Assembly (NCBI GenBank): GCA_030762895.1
Contig: CM061067.1
Span: 172,172,518 to 172,236,517, forward strand
DNA: 64,000 nucleotides
Reading direction: 5' to 3'
Source: Sophora flavescens
Lineage: Eukaryota > Streptophyta > Magnoliopsida > Fabales > Fabaceae
Positions 35,835-48,312 of the stretch are shown piece after piece. The notes beneath the pieces are model-generated. The model saw only the letters and a program-made list of their open reading frames with translations, was not told the origin of the DNA and did not search any database. Position 1 is the first letter of the stretch. Each line of letters begins with the position of its first letter. Made by a program: the position numbers and the translations under genes.

Positions 35835-37700
35835 ATGGCTTCCAATGACTGTTTGAATGAAGGGGCTTCCCCTGCACGTCCTCATGCCTTCAATGGATCT
35901 GAGTATATCTATTGGAAGGAAAGAATGGTAATATTTCTTGAGGCAGCAGGTGTTGACATATGGGATGCAGTAGAAAATGGATCATTTGTCCCCTCTACTA
36001 TAGATGCTAATGGTGCTCCAAGAAATAAACCTAAAACTGAATGGAATGAGGATGATAAGAAAATAGTTCAATATAATGCACGCGCTAAGAATATTATAAC
36101 ATCTGCTTTAAGCCGTGATGAGTTTTTCAGGGTTTTAAATTGCAAATCAACAAAGGAGATGCGAGATACATTGCAAGTAACACATGAAGGAACCACAGAT
36201 GTCAAAAGAGCAAGAATGAACACATTGACACATGAATATGAGATATTTCGCATGAATCGAGGAGAACCAATGGAGGTTATGCAAATGTGATTCTCACACA
36301 TTTTAAATCAATTGACTGCAGTTGGAAAGACAATCTCCAATGAAGATCAAGTTAACAAAGTCATGAGATGCCTAGGTAGAGAATGGCAACCTAAAGTAAC
36401 TGCAATTTCATAATCCAAAGACCTTTCAACAATGTCAATTGCAGCGCTCTTTGGAAAGGTACAAGAACATGAAATGGAGTTGACTAGATTTATGCTAAGT
36501 GAAGAAGAAGACAAGAACAATAGAATCGTCACATTCAAAGCTGTAAGATCTACAAAGGCTGATGGAAAGCTTAAGAAGGAAAAGAAACTTAAACGTGCAT
36601 ACATAGATTGGGAGGATGACAATCTTGGCTCAACGAATGATTTCAATGATGAAAAATCAAACTTGTGCTTAATTGCTCATCTTCATAAAGAAGATGATGA
36701 GGTAAATGATTCTAACCTTGAAGAATTACCTTCTTATGATGAATTGCAAAAAACTTTTGAAGAACTTCATAAATAATCCATTAGACTTCCTAGATAGCTA
36801 ATTAAGTCTAAGAAAATCATCACATGCCTAGAAGAAAAAAAATTCTGTTTTAAACAAAGCTAGATGAATTAAAAATAGAAAATTGTGCTGTAAAAGAAAG
36901 AATGGCTACTGTTTTGGAACCACCTATATGTGATAATTATCCTAAGTTGGAGAAACATATAAATCATTTGAATGGTGATCTATCTAGAATTACTAGTGAG
37001 AAAGACAACTTGAATGCATTACTAGGACAACAAAAAGAAATGAAAAACCAAGTTGATTCAGTGTACAAAATTGAGAAAAAGGCAAAAACCTTTAGAAAAT
37101 TTCATGTTTCTCATTATGCTAATACATCACAATATGCTAGATGTCATTATTGCAATAGAAAAGGTGCTTTCTGCAATTTGAGAAATAATTATTCATTGTA
37201 GATAAGGCAAATACGGGTTTCAAAAGGAACTTTATCATACTCTAACCATGAAGGACCCAAGAAGATTTGGATACCTATAGCACAAACATGAAATTCTGTT
37301 TTGTAGGTGTGGTGGAAGGTCAAGAGAAAAAATGGGAATCATGACATAGAGCCTTCACCAAACACAAAATGGGTAACAATAAAGAAAGAATATTGATTGA
37401 ATATGTTTTCTAATTATCATTATTAATGTGTGATTGTGAATTTTTTGTGTTGACTTATATATCATTGTATAGTATGTCTACATTGTTGTATTAAAGTTAT
37501 TTGATCAATCTTGGAATAATCATATGGCTTTTGTTTCACAAATTGAATCTAAGAAAATTGATGAAGCCTTGAATGATTTGTTTTGCTTACTATGCAACAA
37601 TTAACTTTGAACATGATCTCTATCATAAGAACTTTTATTCACAGTAGAGAAATTGAGATTGAATATGTTGATACAACTAAACAACTTGCTGATATTTTCT
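35835..37700 (+). pseudogene. Second copia fragment: gag joined to RNase H tail
   Basis: Begins MASNDCLNEGASPARPHAFN, then YWKERMVIFLEAAGVD, a copia gag in broken frames (stops at 36290 and near 36410). It continues through 36432-36776 and 36902-37201, where the zinc knuckle is damaged (HYCNRKGAFC). At about 37640-37700 a short segment similar to the end of copia RNase H (IEYVDTTKQLADIF) follows, so nearly all of pol is deleted. No LTRs are recognised. Confidence 0.72.
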
Positions 37701-37759
37701 TCTTCCATCCATCTTGATCCCTCGCTAAAACTATCTTCATCCATTAAAGTCTTCTTACT

Positions 37760-38375
37760 TATTTTACTGCATAAGAATTATTTTTATGAGCAAAATTATC
37801 ATTGAAATGGTACACAAACAACCAGGATAACAAAATGCGCCCCAAACAACGGTGAAACCCATTTTCACCAAATCCAAACAAGACCTAATGGTGAAGATTA
37901 AGTAGAAAAGAAAGAAAGCAAGAATTGGAAATTCCATTTACGATATTCTCATTACACAGACCCCTAAATTTTCTTGCTATTATCAACAACACAAGAACAA
38001 TATTTAAATTTGAGTGATAAAATCAAAGTGACAAATATAAATGGAGGTGATAAATCAAAACAATGAGGGGATGGAGAACCCTAAATCTCAAATTTTGAAT
38101 AGTGTTGAAGGAACCTTAAATGTTCATACCCAAATCCCTAACTCGAAATAGTCACATATTAGTGGAAATCAAAACAGAGACGAAGGAAACATGGGTTGCA
38201 GATAATTTACCTGGAGCTCGTCGAAACCGCGGTTTGTGGTGCCTCAACGCCCGCTGGATTTGAGCTTCTGTTCTTGCTCGCACACTGGCAGTAGAAATGA
38301 ACTTAAGCAGGTGTGAGCAGAGGTGACTAAGCTAAGAGAAGAGGGGTTGAGGCAAAGGACCGATCAGCAAATAGG
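37760..38375 (-). other. Right interior of MULE-1, possibly a captured gene 5' exon
   Basis: On the minus strand the GC-richer stretch 38300-38213 ends CGACGAGCTCCAG/GTAAATT, a good splice donor after leader-like sequence. It is unlike the AT-rich repeats around it. It could be the untranslated first exon of a lost transposase gene or a captured host fragment. No protein can be read. Confidence 0.3.
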
Positions 38376-38504
38376 AGAAGTTAAAAAAAGGGGTTTGTTT
38401 GCAAAATAGAAAACTGACACTTACCGTGTTTGCCTACAATAGAGGGTCAAGTTAATGGCTCAGTGGTGGACCACTTGCGGCACTATTCCATGGTAGAAGG
38501 CACC
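38376..38504 (-). repeat. Right terminal inverted repeat of MULE-1 (R type)
   Basis: Its reverse complement aligns for about 130 bp with 38549-38685 (shared GGAATAG, CAAGTGGTCCAC, TTGACC, TTTTGCAAACAA). Its outer end resembles the left end at 26054. Confidence 0.8.
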
Positions 38505-38548
38505 TTATGTATCTCCCTCCAAGGTTTTGTTTGTATTCACATTATGAG

Positions 38549-40802
38549 GGTGGCTTCTACGGTGGAATAGGACATCAAGTGGTCCACTAATAAACCATGA
38601 ATTTGACCTTGTATAATGGGTAAAGACGCTATCAGTCGGTTCTCTCTTTTGCAAACAACTCATTTTTAAAACTTCTCATATTTGCAACTATGAATGCGAG
38701 ACAAAGGAATGTGAATTTAAGGAATCGATTATTTTTGCTACAATATAATCGACTCATCGAGTGTTCACTACGTAAATTGAATACATGTCTTGTTGTAACG
38801 TTCCCCGGCTAATGTTGCCACGCGCACATGACATCTCAATCTCAATTTATTCGAACCGAGTAAAGCATCAATTAATATATATGAGTTAATAATCGATTCT
38901 TTAAATCCACTTTAGGGAATCGATTATTTTGCTACCATATAATCAAGTATTGGACCTTGTGATCACATTTCCAATTTAATTAGTTTGGTTTGCATTTTCG
39001 GGTTTATCAGGTAATTGGTCCGGATCTTACACCCCTAGCTAACTTGGTCCAATACTACTAAACTAGCCCAATGTGACTTAGTTAGCCCAATATTACTAAA
39101 TTAGTACTATATGACCTAATTGGACAAGTGTCACCTAACTCGGGCCACTGTAACCTAACGAGGCCCTTACATGCCTAAGTTGGCCCAATTCGACTAAATT
39201 GACCCAATGGCTTACGTGACCTAATATCGCTTACTGGGCCCAAAATGGCTAAATCGGTCCAATATGAGTAAATTGGCCAAATATGAACTAACTTGACAAG
39301 TGTCACTTCCTCTGACCCAAAATGACTTACTCGGCCCGTACATGTCTAAGTTTGCCTGTGTGGATTAAACTAGCCCAATATGACCCTCATTTGTCCTAAT
39401 ATGTCATAGTTGACCCAAAATTACTAAACTCGCTATACATGTCATTGTTCTATTTTGAGTTTCCAGTATTCTCGAATCGTTTCAACCAATGACTCACTTG
39501 TTCAATTTTAATAACACTAGGTGTAAACCCTTACAAATTAGGTGATGGACCCAAAAAACCGAATCGAACCAATTTAAATGCTTCATTTTTTTTTGGTGTC
39601 AGTGACAAACCCGAACCAAACCAAATACAATATTTTTAATATTTTAATATATAATTTAATATTTACTATTTTTTATATTATAATATTTTTTAGATTTAAC
39701 ATTTATATATTTTAATATTTAATAGTCTTGGGGACCAAATCAAACCAAACTGAATCAATCCATTCTTGAATCAAACCAATTTATTTGGTTCAGATTGTTG
39801 GTCCTCCGGTTCCAACCGAACCAAACCTGACCAAACTGGATCGTGATTGATTCGGTTTTCGGGTTCATGGATTTTGAACCTGAACCAAATAGAACTGAAC
39901 AAAACATTACATTTTAATATTTAAATATATATTTTAATATTTACTATTCATTATATTTTAATATCTATTATAATTTAATATTATATAAATTTAAAATTTA
40001 TATATTTTAATATTTAAAAGTTTTCGGGATTGTTTGGGACGAAGTCGAACCAAACCATACTTGAATGGTAATAATTTGGTTTGGTTTGTGTTCTGTTGGA
40101 AAATTACTTAAAATCGAATATTAACCGAATCATTTTTTATTGGTTCTGACCGACATGGCTCGATGAGCTCAATATGACCCAACTAACTTACTTGGCCCAA
40201 TATATGGAATGTGGTGGGCATTCTAACAGAACCAAACAATATATTTAAAATTAAAAATTAAAAAATTAAAAATATACTATTTATTATATTTTAATAACTT
40301 GTAAATTTAATATTTATAATTGATTCAAAGTAGTGACTGATTCACTAATAAGTAGAGATAACCGGTTCACGGTATTGATGGTAACCGACTCACTCGCATG
40401 ATTTAAGTAATCGATTCACATGTAAAAATAACAGATTCACTTAACATTACATGGTAATCGATTCATTAAAAAAAACTATTCACTTACTCCCATATCTGAT
40501 TCATTAATGTCCTTTCACACACCCTCCCACGTCTGCCTCCCACCAACCCCATGTGATCGGACACCCATTGTTGTCGTTGTCACAAGCTTTACTTAGGACC
40601 TCATACCCCCTTCCGTGTCATGGCGCTTTATTTTATCGGGAATACACGCAAAAGGACCAGATTGCAAATTCGAAGAATTTTATTGTGATCGACCAACCGA
40701 TTTAATCTCACCCGTCCAATATAAAATACATATATCTAATGGTGCAAATAGGTGATTTTGTGGTGAACCACTTATCTGCTTATCCACACGCTTGACACCA
40801 CC
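38549..40802 (-). mobile_element. Second Mutator-like element (MULE-2), inverted copy of MULE-1
   Basis: The ends are GGTGGCTTCTACGGTGG (38549) and GACACCACC (ends 40802). Reading from its right end inward it repeats the MULE-1 left arm in the same order: L-type terminus, TGAATCGGTTA array (40480-40320), AT-rich stretch, GGCCCAATATGACT-like minisatellite (39440-39010), AATCGATT block (38960-38690), then the R-type terminus. At 2.25 kb with no coding capacity it is a non-autonomous deletion derivative. No exact 9-bp duplication is visible. Confidence 0.75.
39010..39440 (-). repeat. Degenerate minisatellite of GGCCCAATATGACTAA-like units
   Basis: Many imperfect 18-22 bp units (TTGGCCCAATNTGACTAA) in MULE-2, inverted relative to the related block at 27058-27750. 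Confidence 0.65.
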
Positions 40803-43800
40803 CTATGAACTATCAAATTTCATGTCTAACGACGTAGTTATCAATGGTACAAATTCCATTATGAGAATTTTCTTTTTTCTTTAATCAAGTCCACAAGTGG
40901 CAGATCGATCAGATTCAGAAGGGAAGCCAAGGAAGAGTCCTGTATCCTACATGTGACGTCCAAAATTGAACAATACGAGTTTCCAAAATAAGAGCCTGCA
41001 CTTGAAAGAAAAAGAAATTCATCCTGTTATTTGCAGTGTGGCTTTTCTGTAGACCTAGCAAATATAATTTAACATCATTATACAACATGTTTTAAATCTT
41101 AATGATTGATTTGTTAATATTTAATTTTTAAAAAAGGTTATATATATGAAAAATTATAAAATTTACAACATTAATTTTTAAAAGGTAATAATTCGAACAA
41201 GATATGTTAACAATTTGAATAATTAATACATGAATTAATTTTTAAAAGGTACCAATTTGAATAAGATGTATTAACAAATAAAGTAAATAATCTAGAAATT
41301 AGTATTAGTAACTAAAAATATTTGTCCTGGAAAGTAAAAGAATTAAATGAAAAAATAAGTAAGGAGTTAATAATTATAGTAATTAATTAGCAGATTTGTG
41401 AATGTATTTAAAAAATAAATAAAAATTTATAAAAATTTGATTAATATAGGTCACATCATATGACATGCAGAGGAGAATATGGATCATGGAGAAGGACTCA
41501 CGCTTAAGAATAGAGACCCAAATTTAATATGTATTTTTTGGTTTTCCAGGTATCTCACATAACTGCAAATTAATTAGTAGTAATAAACATTTAGAAATTA
41601 ATAATAGACAACTAGTACACAATCTTGACATTAGTATTTGTAATTCAAAAAATTGTTCTGAAACGAAAGAATTAAATGAAAAAACAGAGTATACGGATTT
41701 GGTAATTATATTATTAATGGATGAAAACATAGTAATTAATATAATTATTTTGTAAAAAAAAGTAATTAATATAATTATAGCAATTATAGTAATTAAAATT
41801 AGTATGAAAAATGAAAAAATGCCAACTATTGCGTGTGGCGTCAAGTACAATAACACCTCTCATGGGATTGCGCCACATGATGCACCTCATTAATATGTTA
41901 TGAAGTCTTGTGGAGGAAATCCCCCATTTACTGAAATTCTAAAACCGTATCAATTTCATCTTTTACATTAACTAAATTTTAAAAACATCTCAAGTTGTCA
42001 AATGTTAATCAATTTAGTCGATCCGTTGGTAATCACATGAACTAAGTTGATTTTAAGTTAGCAATGTTAGAGACTTAATCGATTTTAAGTGAGTAAAATG
42101 AAAGATTAAATTGATACTAATTTTTCATTTGAGGACATTTTTGAAATTTATTAATTTTAAGGATGAAATTGATTCGAATTTACCATTTCAATGATGAAAT
42201 TGGAAATTTAGTCAATGTGTGTGAAATAAAGAGGCATGTATATACAATGGTGAGGAATCGTACGATATATGAGAATTGAAGGTCTCCACAAATATTATAA
42301 CTTTGTGATGTTAGTAGACTTTTCTCATGGTAGATATTAAACTTTGTGTGTCTGTGTGTGTGTGTTCTTTTTTTTTTTTTTTTTTGATAAGAAACTTTGT
42401 GTGTATTTTGTGTTATGTTTCCCCCAAACTACTAATAATATTCCTGGATAGACTTGATGGAGGGGGGACGTAGTATTTCCCAACGGTGAATAGAATTATT
42501 CATAGGATGGGTGATCATGAATCAACAAAGGAGTCAAGGATAGAGGGCCTATGGTTTTGGCGGTGGTTGGAAGGGCAGATATGTTTCCCCACACCCTTAT
42601 AGATTCTTATCCAAATTGATGGAATGCAGCTGTGCAATGACTATCATCACTTAAATTATTTTCTCTTACTTGAAATCTCTGTGTTTCATTTGTCTTTAGG
42701 TGAGCTTCCTCTATTATTTTAGCATCATTTTCATTTTCTAAAGACTCTCGTGGCAGAACTTCAAATTATATATGGGAAAGCAGCATGTGGGCACAGATTA
42801 GAATATTGACATCCTAAATTCTCAATGGCCAACTTTTCTTTAGCCTTTTCAACCTTTGTGGACTCTATACCAGATTTTTTTTTTTTTTTTTAATCTTAAC
42901 AGGAACTGACTAGGAACAAGTAATGGAATAAAAAAATCGAAGACACAATTGTGGTTGACATCAAGTCTTTTATGACAGCTTCCAAGCAGACAGACTTGGA
43001 GGGAGCAAACCTACATAAACAAACATCATAAAAAGTATTTTAAAATGAGGATCCTTCCAAAAGAGATAAAGTTGTCATACTAAACCAAATGGGACATGTT
43101 TCTGGGTCAGGAAGATCTCAGGCAGGATCTCTTGAGCTAAAAGGAGAGTTCAAGAGATACATATGAAATATTCCAACATCAAGATTGACATTTCCTTCTC
43201 CTCTTTGTACACTGTCCTGATTGCCCATCCCTCATAAACCTCTTTATCTTATTGTCTCTTTCTGGAAGCAGATTAAGCCTTAAGTTTGAATCAATTGGAA
43301 ACACTAGGACTTTCAAAAAATGGAGCCTTGTCTGGACTCTGCTAAACACTTACCAAGACCTTGTCCTTTTTAGTAATTAAAACATTTTTCTCTAAAATTT
43401 ATATTCTCTGCTACTTGTACTGATATAAAAATCCAAATGTATGTAGGATCACATAGCCTTTCTCTGAATTATTGGTGAATCGAGTATCTATACATTTAAT
43501 TGCCAGCAATTAATTTTCCCCTGCTTTACTAAAAAGAATAAATAAATACATGACTAGAAACTGAAAATTATAAGACTGGATTTCTAAGTGCATAATTTAA
43601 TTTATCACTGATACAAGTCCTACTTTCATGCTTTTGGCGAGCAAATTATTGTTTTTTTTATTTAATCTCTGGTGAGTGGTATTATTAGAGTAGCAAATAG
43701 CAAGCTGTAAAGAAACTTTTCTGGTATTGGTAAGTTACTGAAGCAGATCACTGCAATCTTTCATACCACAGTATTCCTTGGAACATGCTTCTGCGCATTT

Positions 43801-44616
43801 GGTTTGTGCATAGCTGAGAACAATAGATAAAAAGGATGGTTGAGGAACAAGTGGTGAACCCCTAGATTGCAATTATATATGTTAAAGAAATTTTGCATTT
43901 CCAAAGCAGGTACCTCTGCTAGCATGGATTTTGAATGTGAACAAAAGATTTCTCACTCAACTTAACTGGTTATAGCTCTTTTAATGTGGAAAAGTTGTGT
44001 TTCATTAAGGGCTAATTTTATGCAGCCAAAGGAAAATAAGGCTGAATTATTTCATTTTTGTAGCGATGAAGTAGAACAATTTTAAATTATTTATGTATTT
44101 ATTTATTTATTTATTTTATTGCAGATGTTGTTACTGCTGCATGGCTTATATAAACTGAGCACGGGGCTTCATAAAAAACATGGAAGTGAACATGCTTGTA
44201 GAGTAACAGAGGTTGCCTAAGCTTGTATGCACTATTCATTGACAAGAAAATTAAATATTGAAAACAAAAATTTATTTCTAACTTATCCTTTGATGTTGTT
44301 TCCCACTGCATTGATAACTACAAGAGAAAAGAAAAGAAATTAAGAAAAGGTACAAGATCCCTATTAACATCAAATTCTTTCTACACCATGATTCTCCCTC
44401 CATTGATCTTTCAGTAACTTCAGCAGCAGCAGCTTCATTAGTATTAATGATCTCTCATCTTTACCTCATGCCTATCTCTTTTCCCCCATACCATCTGCTA
44501 AACAAAGAATGTAAATGAATGATCACAACCAAAAATTAGAATCCTGTTGAGCTAAACTGCTAAAGGGAGCTTCTATACCAAGTAAAATTTTTCTTCTAGT
44601 GTATAGAAAATACAAC
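40803..44616. other. AT-rich intergenic DNA and 3' flank of the SOFL gene
   Basis: No gene is recognised. A short TG run and a T-run lie at about 42346-42385. The stretch next to 44616 is the likely 3' untranslated region of the minus-strand SOFL gene. Confidence 0.5.
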
Positions 44617-45436
44617 TTACTTGTTACCTTGAAGCTCATTTTCTGATAGAGATGATTGTAAGAAATCCATATGTTGATGGAATGAAGATCTTCCCTGCAA
44701 GAAACAGTTTTATTTTAGCTCTGCCTTGTTTGTAAAATCTTCAAATCAAAAGGAAAAAACCAAACCAAGTACCTTGAAATAATTTGCAGAAAAACCTTGT
44801 GAATAATCTAACATACTCTCTGTTGAAATTTGTCTGTTATTCCCAGCAACTTCATTCTGGAAAATTGTCATTAACCATGAGTGGCAAAAATATATTGCAT
44901 ACAATTCTTTTTTTTTTTTAATACTCAAAAAATGAACGTGGAAATTGATTCTATACTCAGCAATGAAATAGCATGCAAGTTCATACTCTTCCCATTCAAT
45001 ATGATCTCAAACTTACAGTGGAGAAATCGAAGACACAAGAGCTAGCAGTGTCATGAAGAAAAGAAGGTAGATGTTGTTGATCTTTGTGGTGTTGATTTTC
45101 TTTATCTTTCTGTTTCCTTGTACTACTCTTAGTCTTAGCCAGCTTCACTGCCTTGGATGCTGAATAAAAGCCACCATTCTCTTCTTCATTGAAGTAAACC
45201 TCATTATCTGGGAAATGTGGAGGCCCAGAAGAAGCATCAGAAACCATGGACAAATCCTCCTCCCCATACTCCTCTTCTTTTGTTCTTTTGTCTCTGTGTT
45301 CTTCATAAAATCCATCAGTTTCACCCATATATTGAGTACCTTTATGTGAAGCATTGTGGTTAAGGAAAGAGTGCTCCAGGTATAGAGTCCAACCAGACTC
45401 ACACCCACTACTGCATTCTGAAGCCAATGCATTCAT
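44617..45436 (-). CDS. SOFL (SOB FIVE-LIKE) protein
   Basis: Three exons on the minus strand (45436-45017, 44856-44773, 44694-44617), all phase 0, give 193 residues. The SOFL-A motif SECSSGCESGWTLYLE is at residues 6-21 and the SOFL-B motif DLSMVSDASSGPPH at 61-74. These two motifs define the plant family named after Arabidopsis SOB5, whose members raise cytokinin levels or response when overexpressed. An acidic stretch (EEEYGEED) precedes motif B. A Lys/Arg-rich stretch (KAVKLAKTKSSTRKQKDK, about 95-112) could be a nuclear signal. No membrane span. Splice sites are canonical (ACT/GTAAGT, AAG/GTACTT) and the frame is intact, so it is very likely functional. Confidence 0.92.
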
Positions 45437-48057
45437 CTTCCTTAGATTTCCATCTCAAAGAAAAATTGAAATGTTTTTCTATAGTTTCTAGCAAATAGGA
45501 CTTTCAATTTTTGATGAAAGAGTAGAGGTAAATTAAGGGACCAAAAGAATGGAACATTTTATGAAACTCACACACCCTGTTTAACTGCGTAGCAATGTGT
45601 GTCTGTCTCCCTTGTTATGGTCTTGGTCTTAACCAACTAAAATAAAATAGAAATTACCAAGAGTGGATAGGTGTTGGGAAAAACCAAGAGAATCAGACTC
45701 AAATCAAATCCTAAGACTAGTTTTGTCCTGACTCTCCTCCCATTCAGCTTTCTATGCCAATGAATTAAAACTGCCAGTTGGATGGGTTATAAGTTTAACT
45801 CAGGATATTCCTCACGGATCAAGATTTTCCGTCACATTTTCTCACATTCTCCGTTCCTATCAACGATAATTTATCATTTAACAAAATAAAATTAAAACTC
45901 ATTAACACTTATGCACAATCACAACCTTTGATCGATAGGAAATATTGAGACATCATTTTTTGTGACAGCAGATTTGTATCATGTCCTCTCGTATAAGTAT
46001 GGTGTCTTCGAAACAATTTTTTTATTTGACTGTTAGATATTTTTTAACATTATATTTGATAAGTATATATTTATTTTTATCTTCTTTATATTTATACATA
46101 CATATTTAAAAACACATTAAAAAAGAAAAAAAATATCATTGAATGTTCATGTTTTATTGTTAAAGCAACAAAACTTTTAAATATCACATGTCCTATTTTG
46201 ACGTATTATACTTTATCCTTATTAATAATATTTTATCATATAATTTATATAAAACTTTATATAATATTTAAAAGATAAAATGTGTCAAAATAAATTTTTT
46301 TTTTGACAGATGTGTCAAAATATTATTAGCGGTGATAGGGGTGAAATATTGTATAAGTGGTCTGCATCCTAAAAGAGAGAGCCACTAAAAACTCTTTCAC
46401 ATGCTAGACAGCGAGGCACTGTGTACCCTTAAACAAAACAGGGAACACGTCAATTTCCCTTGCACAGTACTATCCCTCTGTCTCTTGAGTCTTGACACAC
46501 TTGCGAACATCCCCTTATATTTGTATAATTCTCACAATGTGATACAATTAGTTTTGTTCCGTTTTTTCTTATATGTGTATCATGTGATTTTGATGAAACC
46601 TGATACGAGAAATATAAAGCATGGGTGTTGTGAAACAAGGAGGAATAGTAATATATTTTTAGTATGTTGTTAATTTGTATTTGGGATCAATATTGGAGTA
46701 GAAGTGATTCTCCAAATCTGGGTTTTATCTGGTACACCATAAATATGGTTCAGTGTTCAAATGTGGTAAAGAATTATGTCTTTCTGAACATAAACAGTGC
46801 ATATTATATGGTATCATTCCTAGTGCTCCTATTTTCCTTTCACGTGCCCATCATGTGTGGTGATTAAAGAATTGATCAAAGGAAACAGGCCCCCATCTGT
46901 AGCTTGTACTACCATTTATGAAGATAGCAAAGCAAAATGTACTGGTTTTCTTTATTTCAACCTCATCCTCCAAAGAAAAACACCCCCATTACCACTCATT
47001 TTGATTTTTGTCTGTTTCTCTGTGTGTGAGGTAAAAAAAAACAAAGAAAAGAAAAAAAAATTCTTGTATGCTTTTAGCGGAAGAATTCCTAGCATGCACA
47101 CTGTTGGGTTTTGAATATACAATGAAATCTACGTACATCTAACGATGAATATGTTCCTTAAACATAAAATTTATTTTTCCCAAAAGTCTTTATCTTTTCA
47201 TGAAAGTAGGAAAAACAAAGAAAAATGTTTTTGAACATCAGTTTTCGATAAATCAGTATAAACACGATAAATTGAATTGTCATCAGCGTAAGTATATATA
47301 AAAAATATGATAAAAAAAAAAAAGAAATTATCTAAATTTGTGAAAGATAGTGTAGCTCCAGGATTAGACGTGAGATGTGAATGTTGAACTTGAAATAGTG
47401 GAGTTAAAAAATAAAGGAAAATTGTACCCCAAAAAAATAAAGGAAAATTATTATCCTTACGGAACGAAACATACGAATTCTACTACATCATGATTTGCAT
47501 TTCAATCTTAGTTTTTTTTAGTTAGCAATTACAGAATTATTTACTTGCTTTACAAATTCTTTGATTCGTATAGTAGTTATTTCGTATTAAACAATAGTGC
47601 TGAAAAATAAATTGGCTTCGGAAGAATTGCATCATTGGAGACAGAGAAATTTGAGTAATAATACTTAATAATTTTTTACACTCTTTTTATATTATTGAAA
47701 AGGGGTGTGAGAAGAAAAAAAAAAGTTGGTACACGGTGCGGTGCAGTTGACTGGGATTTTATGAAACTACATGCAATTGCATTCAGCCACTCACAATCCT
47801 TCTCTACTTTTCAAGAATTTACCCTGCAAGAGGATTCACAGGCATGTGGGCACGTGTGCATAATATACATATGCAAGGTTCCACTTCCACGTATTCAAAA
47901 ATCAGTCTGCACGTGCGCATGCACTTCATATCGCATAGAATGCATGTGGATGATTTATGTGAAACCAAATTACTTATTTGGATGAATAGGTGTTGGTATA
48001 TAAGTTTATAGTGAGTTTATCTTTATGTAGGTATTGGTATATAAGTGTGTTGAAATC
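45437..48057. other. Intergenic DNA upstream of the SOFL gene
   Basis: Holds the promoter of the SOFL gene at its left edge. The rest is AT-rich without a recognisable gene or element. Open frames at 46401-47985 have no coding character. Confidence 0.5.
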
Positions 48058-48062
48058 TTTAT

Positions 48063-48305
48063 TAAATGTTTCACCGTGTTTATTTGTATTTGATTGATTG
48101 AAAACACAACAGATTGATGTCTTTTATTTATAGGCAGTCAAGCTAACAAACTAGATAACAAACTTAAAGATAACTAATAACAAAAGCTATCTAACTATCT
48201 AATCAATTATCTAATCTTATCATAACCGTATGGTAACAGATTATAGATAACAAATATAACAACTCTATTATCTAATAACAAATATAACAATTCTATTATC
48301 TAATA
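48063..48305 (-). repeat. 3' LTR of the copia element at 48-52 kb
   Basis: About 213 bp (48093-48305) align almost perfectly with 52198-52410 (shared TTTATTTATAGGCAGTCAAG and ATCATAACCGTATGGTAACA). The first 30 bp are assigned by the target-duplication argument only. Confidence 0.75.
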
Positions 48306-48312
48306 CTCCCTC

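Larger units (their letters stand above)
26045..38513 (+). mobile_element. Mutator-like element (MULE-1) with 9-bp duplication, swollen by nested retroelements
   Basis: The element is 26054-38504, flanked by the exact 9-bp duplication TTATGTATC (26045-26053 and 38505-38513), the Mutator signature. The ends are GGTGGCGTCTAAGGTGG and the inverted CCATGGTAGAAGGCACC. They match in the outer 45 bp or so (both carry AGTGGTYCACCAC / GTGGTTCACCAC) and then diverge. The left arm 26054-28330 is homologous to the inverted right arm of the second element (38690-40802). No transposase gene is seen. 28403-37700 is occupied by degenerate copia sequence. Confidence 0.85.

Noticed and set aside
38549..40802. 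Treating 26054-40802 as one 14.7-kb transposon
   Set aside because: The far ends do pair, but the exact 9-bp duplication TTATGTATC pairs 26045-26053 with 38505-38513, and a second facing terminus exists at 38549. Two elements fit better.
47695..47985. 96-codon open frame in the spacer after the SOFL gene
   Set aside because: Cys-rich but with no recognisable domain, no splice or promoter context and no second copy. Likely chance.
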